Below are positions 51,742 to 59,636 of a stretch of DNA of 64,000 nt, piece after piece. A model generated the notes under the pieces. The model did no database searches, was not told where the DNA came from, and was given only the letters and a program-made list of their open reading frames with translations. Position 1 is the stretch's first letter, and each line of letters starts with the position of its first letter. The stretch is from DASXRA01 sp036502575. GTDB taxonomy: Bacteria; Actinomycetota; Actinomycetes; Mycobacteriales; Jatrophihabitantaceae. Position numbers and translations under genes: made by a program. Location: the NCBI GenBank assembly GCA_036502575.1, contig DASXYL010000055.1:1-64000 (forward strand). The letters are read 5' to 3'.

Positions 51742-52887
51742 ATGCAGCGCAAGCATTACGACGCCGAGCACACCGCGTTCGCCGACGCCGTTCGCACGTT
51801 CCTCGACAAGGAGGTCGTGCCGCACTTCCTCGACTGGGAACGCGACGGCCTCACGCCCCGGGAAATGTTCACCGCCGCCGGACGCGGTGGGTTCCTGGGC
51901 ATGGCCATCCCCGAGCAGTACGGCGGAGGCGGAGTCGACGACTACCGCTTCAACCAGGTGATCGGCGAGCAGGTCTCCTACGCCGGCGTTACCGGCACGG
52001 GGCTCGGCATCACGCTGCACAACGACATCTGCCTGCCGTATTTCCTGGCGTACTGCACCGAGGAGCAGCAGCAACGCTGGCTGCCGGGCATCGCGTCGGG
52101 CGAACTGATCACGGCCATCGCGATGACCGAGCCGGGCGCCGGTTCCGATCTCTCGGGCATCCGCGCCTCAGCCGTGCTTGACGGTGACCACTACGTCGTC
52201 AACGGGGCCAAGACGTTCATCACCAACGGCATCAACGCCGACCTGGTGATCACCGCCGTGCGGACGTCCGAAGATCGTCACCAGGGCCTCACGCTGCTCG
52301 TCCTGGAACGCGGGATGCCGGGGTTCGAGCGGGGCCGCAACCTGGCCAAGGTGGGCCTGCATTCGCAGGACACCGCCGAGCTGTCGTTCACCGACGTGCG
52401 GGTACCGGTGGCCAACCGGTTCGGCGACGAGGGCCAGGGCTTCTACCAACTGGTCGCCAACCTGCCCCAGGAGCGGATGTCGATCGCCATCGCCGGCATC
52501 TCGGCCGCCCGGGCGGCCTTCGACCAGACCGTGGCGTACGTGCGCGAGCGGCGCGCCTTCGGAAAGTCGATCGGCTCGCTGCAGAACACACGGTTCGTCC
52601 TCGCTGAGATTTCGACCGAGATCGATGTGGCGCAGGCGTTCGTCGACCAGTGCGTGGACGCTTTGAACGACCGTGAGCTGACGGTCGAGGACGCGGCCAA
52701 GGCCAAGTGGTGGTGCACCGAGTTGCAGGGCCGGGTCATCGACCGCTGCGTCCAGCTGCACGGCGGGTACGGCTACATGCTCGAATACCCGATTGCCCGC
52801 GCCTACGTCGATGCCCGGGTCACCCGCATCTACGGCGGCGCCACCGAGATCATGAAAGAGATCATCGGCCGCTCGCTGTCGCTGTGA
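51742..52887 (+). CDS. Acyl-CoA dehydrogenase (helix-G glutamate type)
   Basis: 381 residues, complete. Seen: AIAMTEPGAGSDLSGIRASAV substrate/flavin region, RRAFGKSIGSLQNTRF, and the C-terminal RIYGGATEIMKEIIGR. The position where medium/short-chain enzymes carry the catalytic Glu (EGTS) is GGAT, while NLPQERMSIA supplies a Glu at the site used by isovaleryl- and long-chain enzymes. That suggests a long-chain or isovaleryl substrate. It overlaps maf by 4 bases (GTGA). Leaderless-looking TCTAGG box before the ATG. Confidence 0.9.
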   Translation: MQRKHYDAEHTAFADAVRTFLDKEVVPHFLDWERDGLTPREMFTAAGRGGFLGMAIPEQYGGGGVDDYRFNQVIGEQVSYAGVTGTGLGITLHNDICLPYFLAYCTEEQQQRWLPGIASGELITAIAMTEPGAGSDLSGIRASAVLDGDHYVVNGAKTFITNGINADLVITAVRTSEDRHQGLTLLVLERGMPGFERGRNLAKVGLHSQDTAELSFTDVRVPVANRFGDEGQGFYQLVANLPQERMSIAIAGISAARAAFDQTVAYVRERRAFGKSIGSLQNTRFVLAEISTEIDVAQAFVDQCVDALNDRELTVEDAAKAKWWCTELQGRVIDRCVQLHGGYGYMLEYPIARAYVDARVTRIYGGATEIMKEIIGRSLSL

Positions 52888-53492
52888 TTCGCTTCGTCCT
52901 CGCGTCGGCGTCGCCGGCGCGGCTGGCCACTCTGCGCAGCGCGGGCGTCTCGCCCGAAGTCATCGTCAGCGGGGTGGACGAGTCTGCCGTTGCCGCGGTT
53001 GACACCGCCGCTCTCGTCGCCCTCCTCGCTACCGCCAAGGCCCGCGAGGTGGCCTCCCGACTGGACAGCTCGTCCTTGGTGCTGGGCTGCGATTCGATGC
53101 TCGACCTGGACGGGGTGGCTCTCGGCAAGCCGCCGTCGGCCGAGGACGCCGTTGCCCAGTGGAAAGCCATGCGCGGCCGACGTGGGGTGCTCTACACCGG
53201 CCACGCGCTTCTCTACCGGACGCGGACGCTGGTCGAAGTCGCCTCGACCGAAGTGCGATTCGCCGACCTCGACGACGCCGAGATCGCCGAATACGTCGCC
53301 ACCGGCGAACCGCTGGCCGTGGCCGGGGCGTTCACGATCGACGGTCTCGGCGGATGGTTCGTCGACTCGATCCGCGGCGACCACCACAACGTCGTCGGAC
53401 TATCGCTGCCGGTACTGCGGCGGATGCTGCGACAGCTCGACGTCTCGCTGACCGACATCGGATGGGGTCAGTCAGCGACAGAGCAGCTTTAG
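52884..53492 (+). CDS. maf: Maf family nucleotide pyrophosphatase
   Basis: 202 residues. Seen: VLASASPARLATLRSAGV, the SGVDE motif, VLGCDSMLDLDGVALGKP with the catalytic Asp, and ARREVxT-type region KAMRGRRGVLYTGH. It hydrolyses non-canonical or modified NTPs (dTTP/UTP/m5UTP-type in related enzymes). GTG start coupled to the acyl-CoA dehydrogenase stop. In M. tuberculosis maf follows accE5; here about 13 kb of other genes lie between. Confidence 0.93.
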   Translation: MIRFVLASASPARLATLRSAGVSPEVIVSGVDESAVAAVDTAALVALLATAKAREVASRLDSSSLVLGCDSMLDLDGVALGKPPSAEDAVAQWKAMRGRRGVLYTGHALLYRTRTLVEVASTEVRFADLDDAEIAEYVATGEPLAVAGAFTIDGLGGWFVDSIRGDHHNVVGLSLPVLRRMLRQLDVSLTDIGWGQSATEQL

Positions 53493-54027
53493 ATCGCGCC
53501 AGCTCGGTGGGCTGTCACGTCTCAAACCCCACACCGCCGCGCGAGGCGCCGGCCCTCCAGGATCGTTCGCAACCCAGACCGCTCAGCCCGGGGGATGGGC
53601 CGAGGCTGAGGCGCGATGCTAACCAGGGAGCACGAGCGAGAGGGACGACCGAGGCGGAGAGGGGACGCGCAAAGGAGTTGGGCGAGCTCGCGCCGGAGGC
53701 ACCACCGGGTTCGCAGCACCCCGCAGCACGCCCGCCGGCGCGAGCTTTGGGCGAATGGGACCGCCGCTCCCCCAGGACACGGCAGCCCCATCCACGACCA
53801 GTGTCCAGCGTCGGAGCGATCTCTTCCAGCGGGAATCACGCGGCTCCAACGCGGCACTTACCTTCCGGACGTCGATCCGAGCTCGCACCGCTCGCTGACA
53901 TTTGGGTGCAATCACGGACCCACACCCGCGCCTCCGGCCAGACCACGCCCCGGCCGGCTCGGACCTACCCGCGCCTCCGGCCCCGACGAAACCCCGGCCG
54001 GCGGCCTCTTCGCGTGCGCCCTCATCG
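53493..54027. repeat. Intergenic stretch with a 43-base tandem repeat
   Basis: 535 bases between maf and the protease gene without a believable gene. It contains two imperfect 43-base units (53924-53966 and 53967-54009), each starting ACCCGCGCCTCCGGCC and running into CCCCGGCCGG. The end (…CTCTTCGCG … CTCATCGC) resembles 36451-36530. It is probably a decayed dispersed element. Confidence 0.55.
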
Positions 54028-55230
54028 CTACCGAGCCGACTTGAACGCGGTCGTTCCGTTCGGCGTGCCGAGGCCGGTGGGACCGTCCCAGCCCGAGCCG
54101 GCGTGGCACTGCTGATGCACAGAGCAGTTGCCGTTGGTGCCTGATGTGACGTCGTTCAGGCCGCTGGACGCTGCGTAGGGGTAGGGGCCCGGCGCGTCCG
54201 AGGTGCCAGGCGTACCGGCCAGCGCGTACACCGCCGCGATGATCGGCGCCGCGGCGCTGGTGCCGCCGTAGACGCCCCAACCGCTGTCGCCGTAGGTGCT
54301 GTAGACCGCGACGCCCGTGTTCGGGTCAGCCACCGCCGATACATCCGCCACGGCTCGCTTGTCGCAGCCGGTGCCGATGTGGCCCTGGAAGCTCGGCCGG
54401 TTCACGTACTTCGAGCAGCCGCTGCCCGCGCCGTCCCAGGCGGTCTCGCTCCAGCCGCGTGCGCTCGAATCCTTCTGAAGGGAGGTGCCGCCGACTGCTG
54501 TGACGTGGGCCGACGTGGCCGGGTACGAGGCGCCGTATCCGTCATCGCCGGTGCTCGCGGTGATCACGACGCCGGGATGGTCGAAGTACTTGGAGTCATA
54601 GCTCGGTTCCGAGCCGTCCTCGTCGCCGCCGTAGCTGTTCGACACGAACTTCGCGCCGAGCGAGACGGCCGTGTTGACCGCGGCACCGAGGTCCTCGATC
54701 GACGGCTGGCTGGCCTCGACCAGCAGGATGTGGCAATTCGGGCAGGCCGCCGAGACCATCTCGATGTCCAGCGCGATCTCGCCGGCCCAGCCCGGGTCGG
54801 CGGGCGGCAGCGGCGACGCCTCGCCGTGCTGGTTCACCTTCTTGAAGCACCCGTTGGCGGTGCTGCACTCGGGCAGCCCATAGATCGAGCGGTAGGTGGC
54901 GAGGTCGGACTCGGCGTTCGGGTGGTCCTGAGCATCGATGATCGCGACGGTCTGACCCCTGCCCCCCGAGGCCGGCAGCTTGTACGCGGCCCGCAGGTCG
55001 GCCGGCCCGAGCCCGCTCGGCAGCGAGTCGGTCGCGCTCGACCTGATCGGACGGATCTGGCGCAGCGCCAGGCACGAGGCGAACCCAGGCTTGGGTCTGG
55101 CTGAACACAAACGCGCAGGCGCAGCAGCGGCCACGGCGGGCGCTCCGGACGCTACGTCGGCCGCCACCCCCATGGCGACGAGCGCTGCGGCACCCACTAG
55201 GGCGGCCAGCCCTCGCCGTGCGATCCGCAT
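54028..55230 (-). CDS. Secreted S53 (sedolisin-like) serine peptidase
   Basis: 400 residues with a signal peptide (RIARRGLAALVGAAALVAMG). Catalytic candidates are Glu151 and Asp155 (WAGEIALDIEM), Ser325 (YGGTSAAAP) and oxyanion Asp near 229 (ASTGDDGYG). The GTSAAAP box also occurs in subtilisins, but the ExxxD pair and absence of a subtilisin His motif favour S53. Unlike many sedolisins there is no long Pro-kumamolisin domain; a ~70-residue spacer with Cys42 and Cys53 precedes the fold. GAGGAGGTACC ribosome site. Confidence 0.85.
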   Translation of the reverse strand: MRIARRGLAALVGAAALVAMGVAADVASGAPAVAAAAPARLCSARPKPGFASCLALRQIRPIRSSATDSLPSGLGPADLRAAYKLPASGGRGQTVAIIDAQDHPNAESDLATYRSIYGLPECSTANGCFKKVNQHGEASPLPPADPGWAGEIALDIEMVSAACPNCHILLVEASQPSIEDLGAAVNTAVSLGAKFVSNSYGGDEDGSEPSYDSKYFDHPGVVITASTGDDGYGASYPATSAHVTAVGGTSLQKDSSARGWSETAWDGAGSGCSKYVNRPSFQGHIGTGCDKRAVADVSAVADPNTGVAVYSTYGDSGWGVYGGTSAAAPIIAAVYALAGTPGTSDAPGPYPYAASSGLNDVTSGTNGNCSVHQQCHAGSGWDGPTGLGTPNGTTAFKSAR

Positions 55231-55422
55231 GCCGGTACCTCCTCGGGTGAATAGGGCATTTTGCCCAGGGAGGTGACCCACGTTGCCAGCGGGGCCGGCG
55301 TGAACGAAGCGCACCAGCTGACAGCTTTGAGCATGTCCACAACCTGCCTAAAGCGGACCAATCTCGCTAAACGCTGACCCTACGCGAGACGGCGATCGGC
55401 TGACACAGACACCACGCGAGAC

Positions 55423-55674
55423 TCAGCAATCCGCCGACGTCGGTAACACTCGAGCGGCAGCGATCCGCCGACGCCGCCACTGCTCGTAGGCGTCCTGCGC
55501 AGGCGGGCGGCGGCCGCGGGCGAGCGTGGCCACCACCGCGGCGACCTCGTCAACCGTGGCCGCGCCCCGAACCTCGACAACCCCGTTGAGTGGCGCGTTA
55601 TCCGTCGAGTGGCGCGGTGTGTCGCACCACTCGACCGGAAACGCACCACTCAACGAGACCGGGGCGGCGGTCAC
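55423..55674 (-). CDS. Second acyl-CoA carboxylase epsilon-like subunit
   Basis: 83 residues. Positions ~33-80 resemble AccE (VVEVRGAATVDEVAAVVATLA ... AYEQWRRRRIAAARVL). The first ~32 residues are encoded by a nested palindrome (55585-55654) with no counterpart in AccE, and no alternative start codon lies right before the conserved part. GTG 55674 overlaps the carboxylase beta stop (GTGA), so translation is coupled. It likely supports the beta subunit encoded upstream. Confidence 0.75.
   Translation of the reverse strand: MTAAPVSLSGAFPVEWCDTPRHSTDNAPLNGVVEVRGAATVDEVAAVVATLARGRRPPAQDAYEQWRRRRIAAARVLPTSADC
55585..55654. repeat. Nested palindromic element inside the epsilon-subunit gene
   Basis: Four related 13-base units: GTTGAGTGGCGCG (55585), GTCGAGTGGCGCG (55604), CGCACCACTCGAC (55623) and CGCACCACTCAAC (55642). 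Outer and inner pairs form two stacked 13-bp stems with one mismatch each and a 6-base GTGTGT loop. It resembles an inserted palindromic repeat read in frame. Confidence 0.75.
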
Positions 55675-57191
55675 GTCGGCGGGACCCCGTGGCGCTTGCT
55701 GGTGACGTGGCGCGACTTACCGACGAGGACGCGATAGCGGCGCACCAACTCCTCGCGCAGCTCGCTCGGATTGATCACCGCATCGATCACCAGGTCGGAG
55801 GCGAGCCGCATCAGGTCCACGTCCTGCTCGTACTCGGTGCGCATCTGTGCGACGAAGGCGTCCCGCTCGTCGGGATCCTCGATCGCCTCGATCTTGTTGG
55901 CGTAGACGGCGTTCACCGCGGCCTGCGGGCCCATCACGGCGATCTTCGCCGTGGGCAGCGCGATGCACGCGTCCGGCATGAAGCCGGGCCCGGCCATGGC
56001 GTACAGCCCGGCTCCATAAGCCTTCCGGGCGATCACCGAGATCTGCGGGACAGTCGCCTCGGCGACAGCGGTGATCATCTTGGCGCCGTGGCGGATGATG
56101 CCCTGCCGCTCGACCTCGCTGCCGATCATGAAGCCCGGGACGTCGGCCAGATACAGCAGCGGGACGTTGAACGCGTCGCACAGCCAGATGAACCGCGCCG
56201 CCTTGTCGGCCGAGTCGACGAACAACACCCCGCCCCGGACGGCACTGTTGTTGGCGACGACGCCGACCGGACGTCCGTCGATGCGGGCCAACCCGGTGAT
56301 CAGCTCGGCGGCGAAGAGGGGCTTGACCTCGAAGAACGAGTCGGCGTCGATCAGCCCGTCGATGACGTCGTGCATGTCGAAGGGCACCTGCTCCTCGACC
56401 GGAACCGCATCGTCGGCCAAGGCGATGGCCGGCGGCGACGGCAACACATCGGGCGGCTGCTCGCGCCAGCACGTCGGCAGGTAGGAGAAGAACAGCTTGG
56501 CCTGCTCGATCGCGTCCTCGTCGTCGACGGCGAGGTTGTCGCCGCATCCGGAGACGGTGGCGTGCATGCGAGCCCCGCCCATCTCCTCGAGCGTGACCTT
56601 CTCGCCCACGACCATCTCGGCCATGCGCGGCGAACCCAGGTACATCGACGCGTTGCCCTCGACCATGATCACGATGTCGCAGAAGCTCGGGATGTAGGCG
56701 CCGCCGGCGGCGGATGGCCCGAACAGGCAGCAGATCTGCGGCACCTTGCCGGACAGGGCCACCTGGTTGTGGAAGATGCGCCCGGCGCCCCGCCGTCCCG
56801 GGAAAAGGGCGACCTGATCGGTGATGCGAGCGCCGGCCGAGTCGATCAGCCAGAAGATGGGTAGCTCCTCGGCCAGCGCCCGCTCGGTCACCCGAATGAT
56901 CTTCTCGACGGTGCGCGCCCCCCACGACCCGGCCTTGACGGTGGGGTCGTTGGCGACGACCAGCGCCGGGCGTCCGTCGACGAGTCCCTGCCCGGTCACG
57001 ATGCCATCGGCGGGCAGCCCCGTCGCGTTCGTGTTGGCGAGCTGAGCGTCTTCGACGAACGTCCCGTCGTCGAGCAGCAGCGCGATGCGGTCGCGCACGT
57101 AGAGCTTGTTCTGGGACGCCAGCTTGGCCGCCGCCTTCTCCGGCGGCGCGAGCGTCGCCTCGCGAGCGGCGGCAACTTCCTTGGCACTCAC
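55671..57191 (-). CDS. Acyl-CoA carboxylase beta subunit (methylcrotonyl/AccD1-AccD2-like)
   Basis: 506 residues, full carboxyltransferase: KLYVRDRIALLLDDGTFVED, FWLIDSAGARITDQV, GPSAAGGAYIPSFCDIVIMVEG and FLADVPGFMIGSEVERQGIIRHGAK-like second half (LYLADVPGFMIGSEVE). The DSAGARI motif and operon with an acyl-CoA dehydrogenase are usual for branched-chain (methylcrotonyl, geranyl) enzymes. GTG 57191 overlaps the dehydrogenase stop. The biotin-carrying partner would be the AccA3-type protein at 61215 unless another exists outside. Confidence 0.9.
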   Translation of the reverse strand: MSAKEVAAAREATLAPPEKAAAKLASQNKLYVRDRIALLLDDGTFVEDAQLANTNATGLPADGIVTGQGLVDGRPALVVANDPTVKAGSWGARTVEKIIRVTERALAEELPIFWLIDSAGARITDQVALFPGRRGAGRIFHNQVALSGKVPQICCLFGPSAAGGAYIPSFCDIVIMVEGNASMYLGSPRMAEMVVGEKVTLEEMGGARMHATVSGCGDNLAVDDEDAIEQAKLFFSYLPTCWREQPPDVLPSPPAIALADDAVPVEEQVPFDMHDVIDGLIDADSFFEVKPLFAAELITGLARIDGRPVGVVANNSAVRGGVLFVDSADKAARFIWLCDAFNVPLLYLADVPGFMIGSEVERQGIIRHGAKMITAVAEATVPQISVIARKAYGAGLYAMAGPGFMPDACIALPTAKIAVMGPQAAVNAVYANKIEAIEDPDERDAFVAQMRTEYEQDVDLMRLASDLVIDAVINPSELREELVRRYRVLVGKSRHVTSKRHGVPPT

Positions 57192-58336
57192 GTGACGGGG
57201 AGACCGAGTCCGCGGGCGATGACCAGGCGCTGCACCTCGGACGTGCCTTCGCCGATCTCGAGGATCTTGGCATCGCGGTAGAAGCGGGCCACCGGGAACT
57301 CCTCCATGAAGCCGTTGCCGCCGAAGACCTGCGTGGCGGTGCGGGTCGCGGCGACGGCCGCCTCGGACGAGTACAGCTTCGCCTGGGCGGCGGCCTGGCG
57401 CACCTCGGCGTCGGGACGCCCGGCGTCCTTCAGCCACGCTGCCTTGTAGGTGAGCAGTCGCGCCGCCTCGACCGCGACGGACAGGTCGGACAGCGAGAAT
57501 GCGATCGCCTGCCGCGACCCGATCGGGACGCCGAACGTGTGCCGCTCGTTCGCGTACCGCAACGAATGGTCCAGGCAAGCCTGCGCCAACCCGACGGCCA
57601 TTGCCGCGAGCGCGATGCGGCCGTCGTTGAGGATGCTCAGGAACTGCTGGAATCCGCGGCCGCGCGTGCCCAGCAGATTCTCGGCCGGCACCCGGCAGTC
57701 GTCGAAGGTCAGCCCGTGCGTGTCGGAGATGTGCCAGCCGAGCTTGTCGTAGGCGGGTTGAACGATGAGGCCGGGCGTGCCGGCCGGCACAATGATCGCC
57801 GAGATCTCGTCCGGACCGGTACGGGCCGTGATCGTCACGAGCGACGTGATCGCCGTCCCGGAGTTGGTGATGAACGCCTTGGCGCCGTTGATCACCCACT
57901 CGCCGTCGACCAGCTCGGCGCGCGTCTTGGTGGCGCCGGCATCCGAACCGGCCTCGGGCTCGGTGAGCCCGAATGCCGCCAGCGCCCGTCCGGCCGCCAG
58001 ATCCGGGATCCAGTGCTGCTTCTGCTCTTCGGTACCGAAGGTCAGGATCGGGTTGATGCCCAGGCCCATGCCGGCTTCGAGGGTGACGCCGAGCGACTGG
58101 TCGACCCGCCCGATCTCCTCGATCGCCACACACACCGAGGTGAAGTCGCCCCCGCTGCCGCCGTACTGCTCGGGCACGGCCAGGCCCAGCAGACCGAGCT
58201 CGCCCATCTTGTGCACGACGTCGACCGGGAAGTGGTGTTCTCGATCCCACTGCGCGACGTGCGGCGCGATCTCCTGCTCGGCGAAGTCGCGCACGACCTT
58301 GCGGAACAGCTCGTGATCCTCGGACAGCTCGTACAT
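57188..58336 (-). CDS. Acyl-CoA dehydrogenase (C-terminal EGTSE type)
   Basis: 382 residues, complete. Seen: FGLTEPEAGSDAGATKTRAEL, GTRGRGFQQFLSILNDGRIALAA, RHTFGVPIGSRQAIAF and EIGEGTSEVQRLVIAR with the catalytic Glu at the short/medium-chain position. The helix-G site used by isovaleryl-CoA dehydrogenase is Asp-Gly (NDGRI), so an isovaleryl substrate is not supported. First gene of a three-gene operon, opposite a MerR gene. Confidence 0.9.
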   Translation of the reverse strand: MYELSEDHELFRKVVRDFAEQEIAPHVAQWDREHHFPVDVVHKMGELGLLGLAVPEQYGGSGGDFTSVCVAIEEIGRVDQSLGVTLEAGMGLGINPILTFGTEEQKQHWIPDLAAGRALAAFGLTEPEAGSDAGATKTRAELVDGEWVINGAKAFITNSGTAITSLVTITARTGPDEISAIIVPAGTPGLIVQPAYDKLGWHISDTHGLTFDDCRVPAENLLGTRGRGFQQFLSILNDGRIALAAMAVGLAQACLDHSLRYANERHTFGVPIGSRQAIAFSLSDLSVAVEAARLLTYKAAWLKDAGRPDAEVRQAAAQAKLYSSEAAVAATRTATQVFGGNGFMEEFPVARFYRDAKILEIGEGTSEVQRLVIARGLGLPVT

Positions 58337-58354
58337 CGTCGTCTCCTGAGCAGC

Positions 58355-58376
58355 TTGACGTTTACGTCAACGTCAA
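58355..58376. promoter_or_regulatory. LiuR-like MerR operator
   Basis: 22-base palindrome with perfect 7-base arms TTGACGT / ACGTCAA and a centre TTACGTCA (two mismatches in the whole). Located 19 bases before the dehydrogenase ATG and 14 before the MerR GTG. Similar ACGT-containing palindromes are described for LiuR. Confidence 0.75.
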
Positions 58377-58389
58377 TCACGATAGCCCA

Positions 58390-58788
58390 GTGACGACGAC
58401 GAGGGAAGCACGAGTCTGGACGGTCGGCGAACTCGCGGACGACCTCGGCGTCACCACGCGCACGCTGCGCTTCTACGAGGCCGAAGGGCTGATCTCGCCG
58501 AGACGTTCCGGCGCGAACCGCATCTACGACGCGCGCGACCGTACGAGGCTGAAGCTGATCCTGCGGGGTAAGCGGTTCGGCATGACGCTGGCCGAGATCC
58601 GCGAGATCGTCAACATGTACGACGGCGCGGCATCCTCAGAACGCAGACAGCTGGAGAAACTGCTCGGCCGGCTCGACGACATCGCGGCCGACCTGCGGGC
58701 CCGGCAGGCCGACCTACGTCGCACACTTGGCGAAGTGAGCGACGTGGCCGACCAGTGCCGGGCGCGCTTGAGCGAGATCAGCGGCTAA
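58390..58788 (+). CDS. MerR-family regulator (LiuR-like)
   Basis: 132 residues. N-terminal winged helix WTVGELADDLGVTTRTLRFYEAEGL, ISPRRSGANRIYDARDRTRL, then a coiled-coil dimer helix (SERRQLEKLLGRLDDIAADLRARQADLRR). No metal-binding cysteine loop, so it is of the organic-ligand type. Its position opposite a branched-chain-type acyl-CoA catabolic operon, with an ACGT palindrome between, is the LiuR arrangement; acyl-CoA response is inferred. Confidence 0.87.
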   Translation: MTTTREARVWTVGELADDLGVTTRTLRFYEAEGLISPRRSGANRIYDARDRTRLKLILRGKRFGMTLAEIREIVNMYDGAASSERRQLEKLLGRLDDIAADLRARQADLRRTLGEVSDVADQCRARLSEISG

Positions 58789-58799
58789 CGATCCGCACG

Positions 58800-59477
58800 C
58801 TATGACTGCGGGTCGACGCAGGTCCAGCTGATGGTGCCGGAGATGGTGTCGCTCGCGTCGGCACCGTCCCCACTCAGCAGCTTGTCGAACGTCAGCGTCC
58901 CCGAGCCGTCCGCCTTGATCTCGTACGAGCCGGTAGCGGCCGACTTGACGTCGGTGCCGTAGGTCGTCACGCGGTAGCTCTTGCTGTCGACCGTCAGGCC
59001 GGACTCGAGCGTGTAGCCGTAGTTCGGATCGCCGGTGGCAGTGGCCGCACCGAACTCGTAGGTGCCGACCTTGTACGGCAGCTTCCAAGCGGCCTGGAGC
59101 TTGTGCCCGTCGACCGCGTCGTTGGGCGTGGCGAACCGCGGGTAGTCAGGGTTCTCCGGCTGGTGGTCGACCCAACTCGCGCAGGTGGAGTCCACACTGC
59201 CCTGCTCGAGCTCGGGAATCGCCGCCGCCGTGCCGCTGACGGTCATCGCGCCGGTGATGTCGATCGTCTCGCAGAACTGCACGACGACATCAGGCTTGCA
59301 AGCATCGTCGGAATCCGACGGCGCCCCGGTGTCGGTTGCCGTCTGCTGCTGGGAGGTGCCGCCCGATGCGGGAGGCGTGTTGACGCCGCCGCCGTCGGAC
59401 TTGCTGCTCGAACTGCAGGCCGCCAGCATCGCCGCGGCGGCGACGAGGCCCAGCACGGGCGGGATTGCTTTACGCAT
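58800..59477 (-). CDS. Hypothetical lipoprotein
   Basis: 225 residues. Signal with lipobox LAAC (Cys21) followed by a Ser/Gly/Thr-rich linker. The mature part has four cysteines (KPDVVVQFCETI, STCASW, ISWTCVDP, ACKPD) that may form two disulfides, and a beta-rich end. No family recognised. GAAGGG ribosome site; an adjacent ATG one codon upstream is equally possible. Confidence 0.7.
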   Translation of the reverse strand: MRKAIPPVLGLVAAAAMLAACSSSSKSDGGGVNTPPASGGTSQQQTATDTGAPSDSDDACKPDVVVQFCETIDITGAMTVSGTAAAIPELEQGSVDSTCASWVDHQPENPDYPRFATPNDAVDGHKLQAAWKLPYKVGTYEFGAATATGDPNYGYTLESGLTVDSKSYRVTTYGTDVKSAATGSYEIKADGSGTLTFDKLLSGDGADASDTISGTISWTCVDPQS

Positions 59478-59636
59478 CATTTTCCCTTCTACATACGTCC
59501 CGAAACGATCATCACGAACGTATGTGGCCGGGGCGGGCGCGCGTACCCGGGGAACCACCTGTTTCCCAGCCGGGGGACACCTACAGTCGGGCTGAACGGT
59601 GTGAGCGCCGTCTCACGGGCGCCCACACCGTGCACC

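Noticed and set aside
54028..55230. Subtilisin (S8) protease
   Set aside because: GTSAAAP is shared by S8 and S53, but no subtilisin His motif is present and a Glu-xxx-Asp pair fits S53.
55671..58250. Apparent fusion of acyl-CoA dehydrogenase region and carboxylase beta in one 859-codon frame
   Set aside because: The upstream part is read in the wrong frame relative to the real dehydrogenase (57188-58336); the two genes overlap by 4 bases (GTGA) and are separate.
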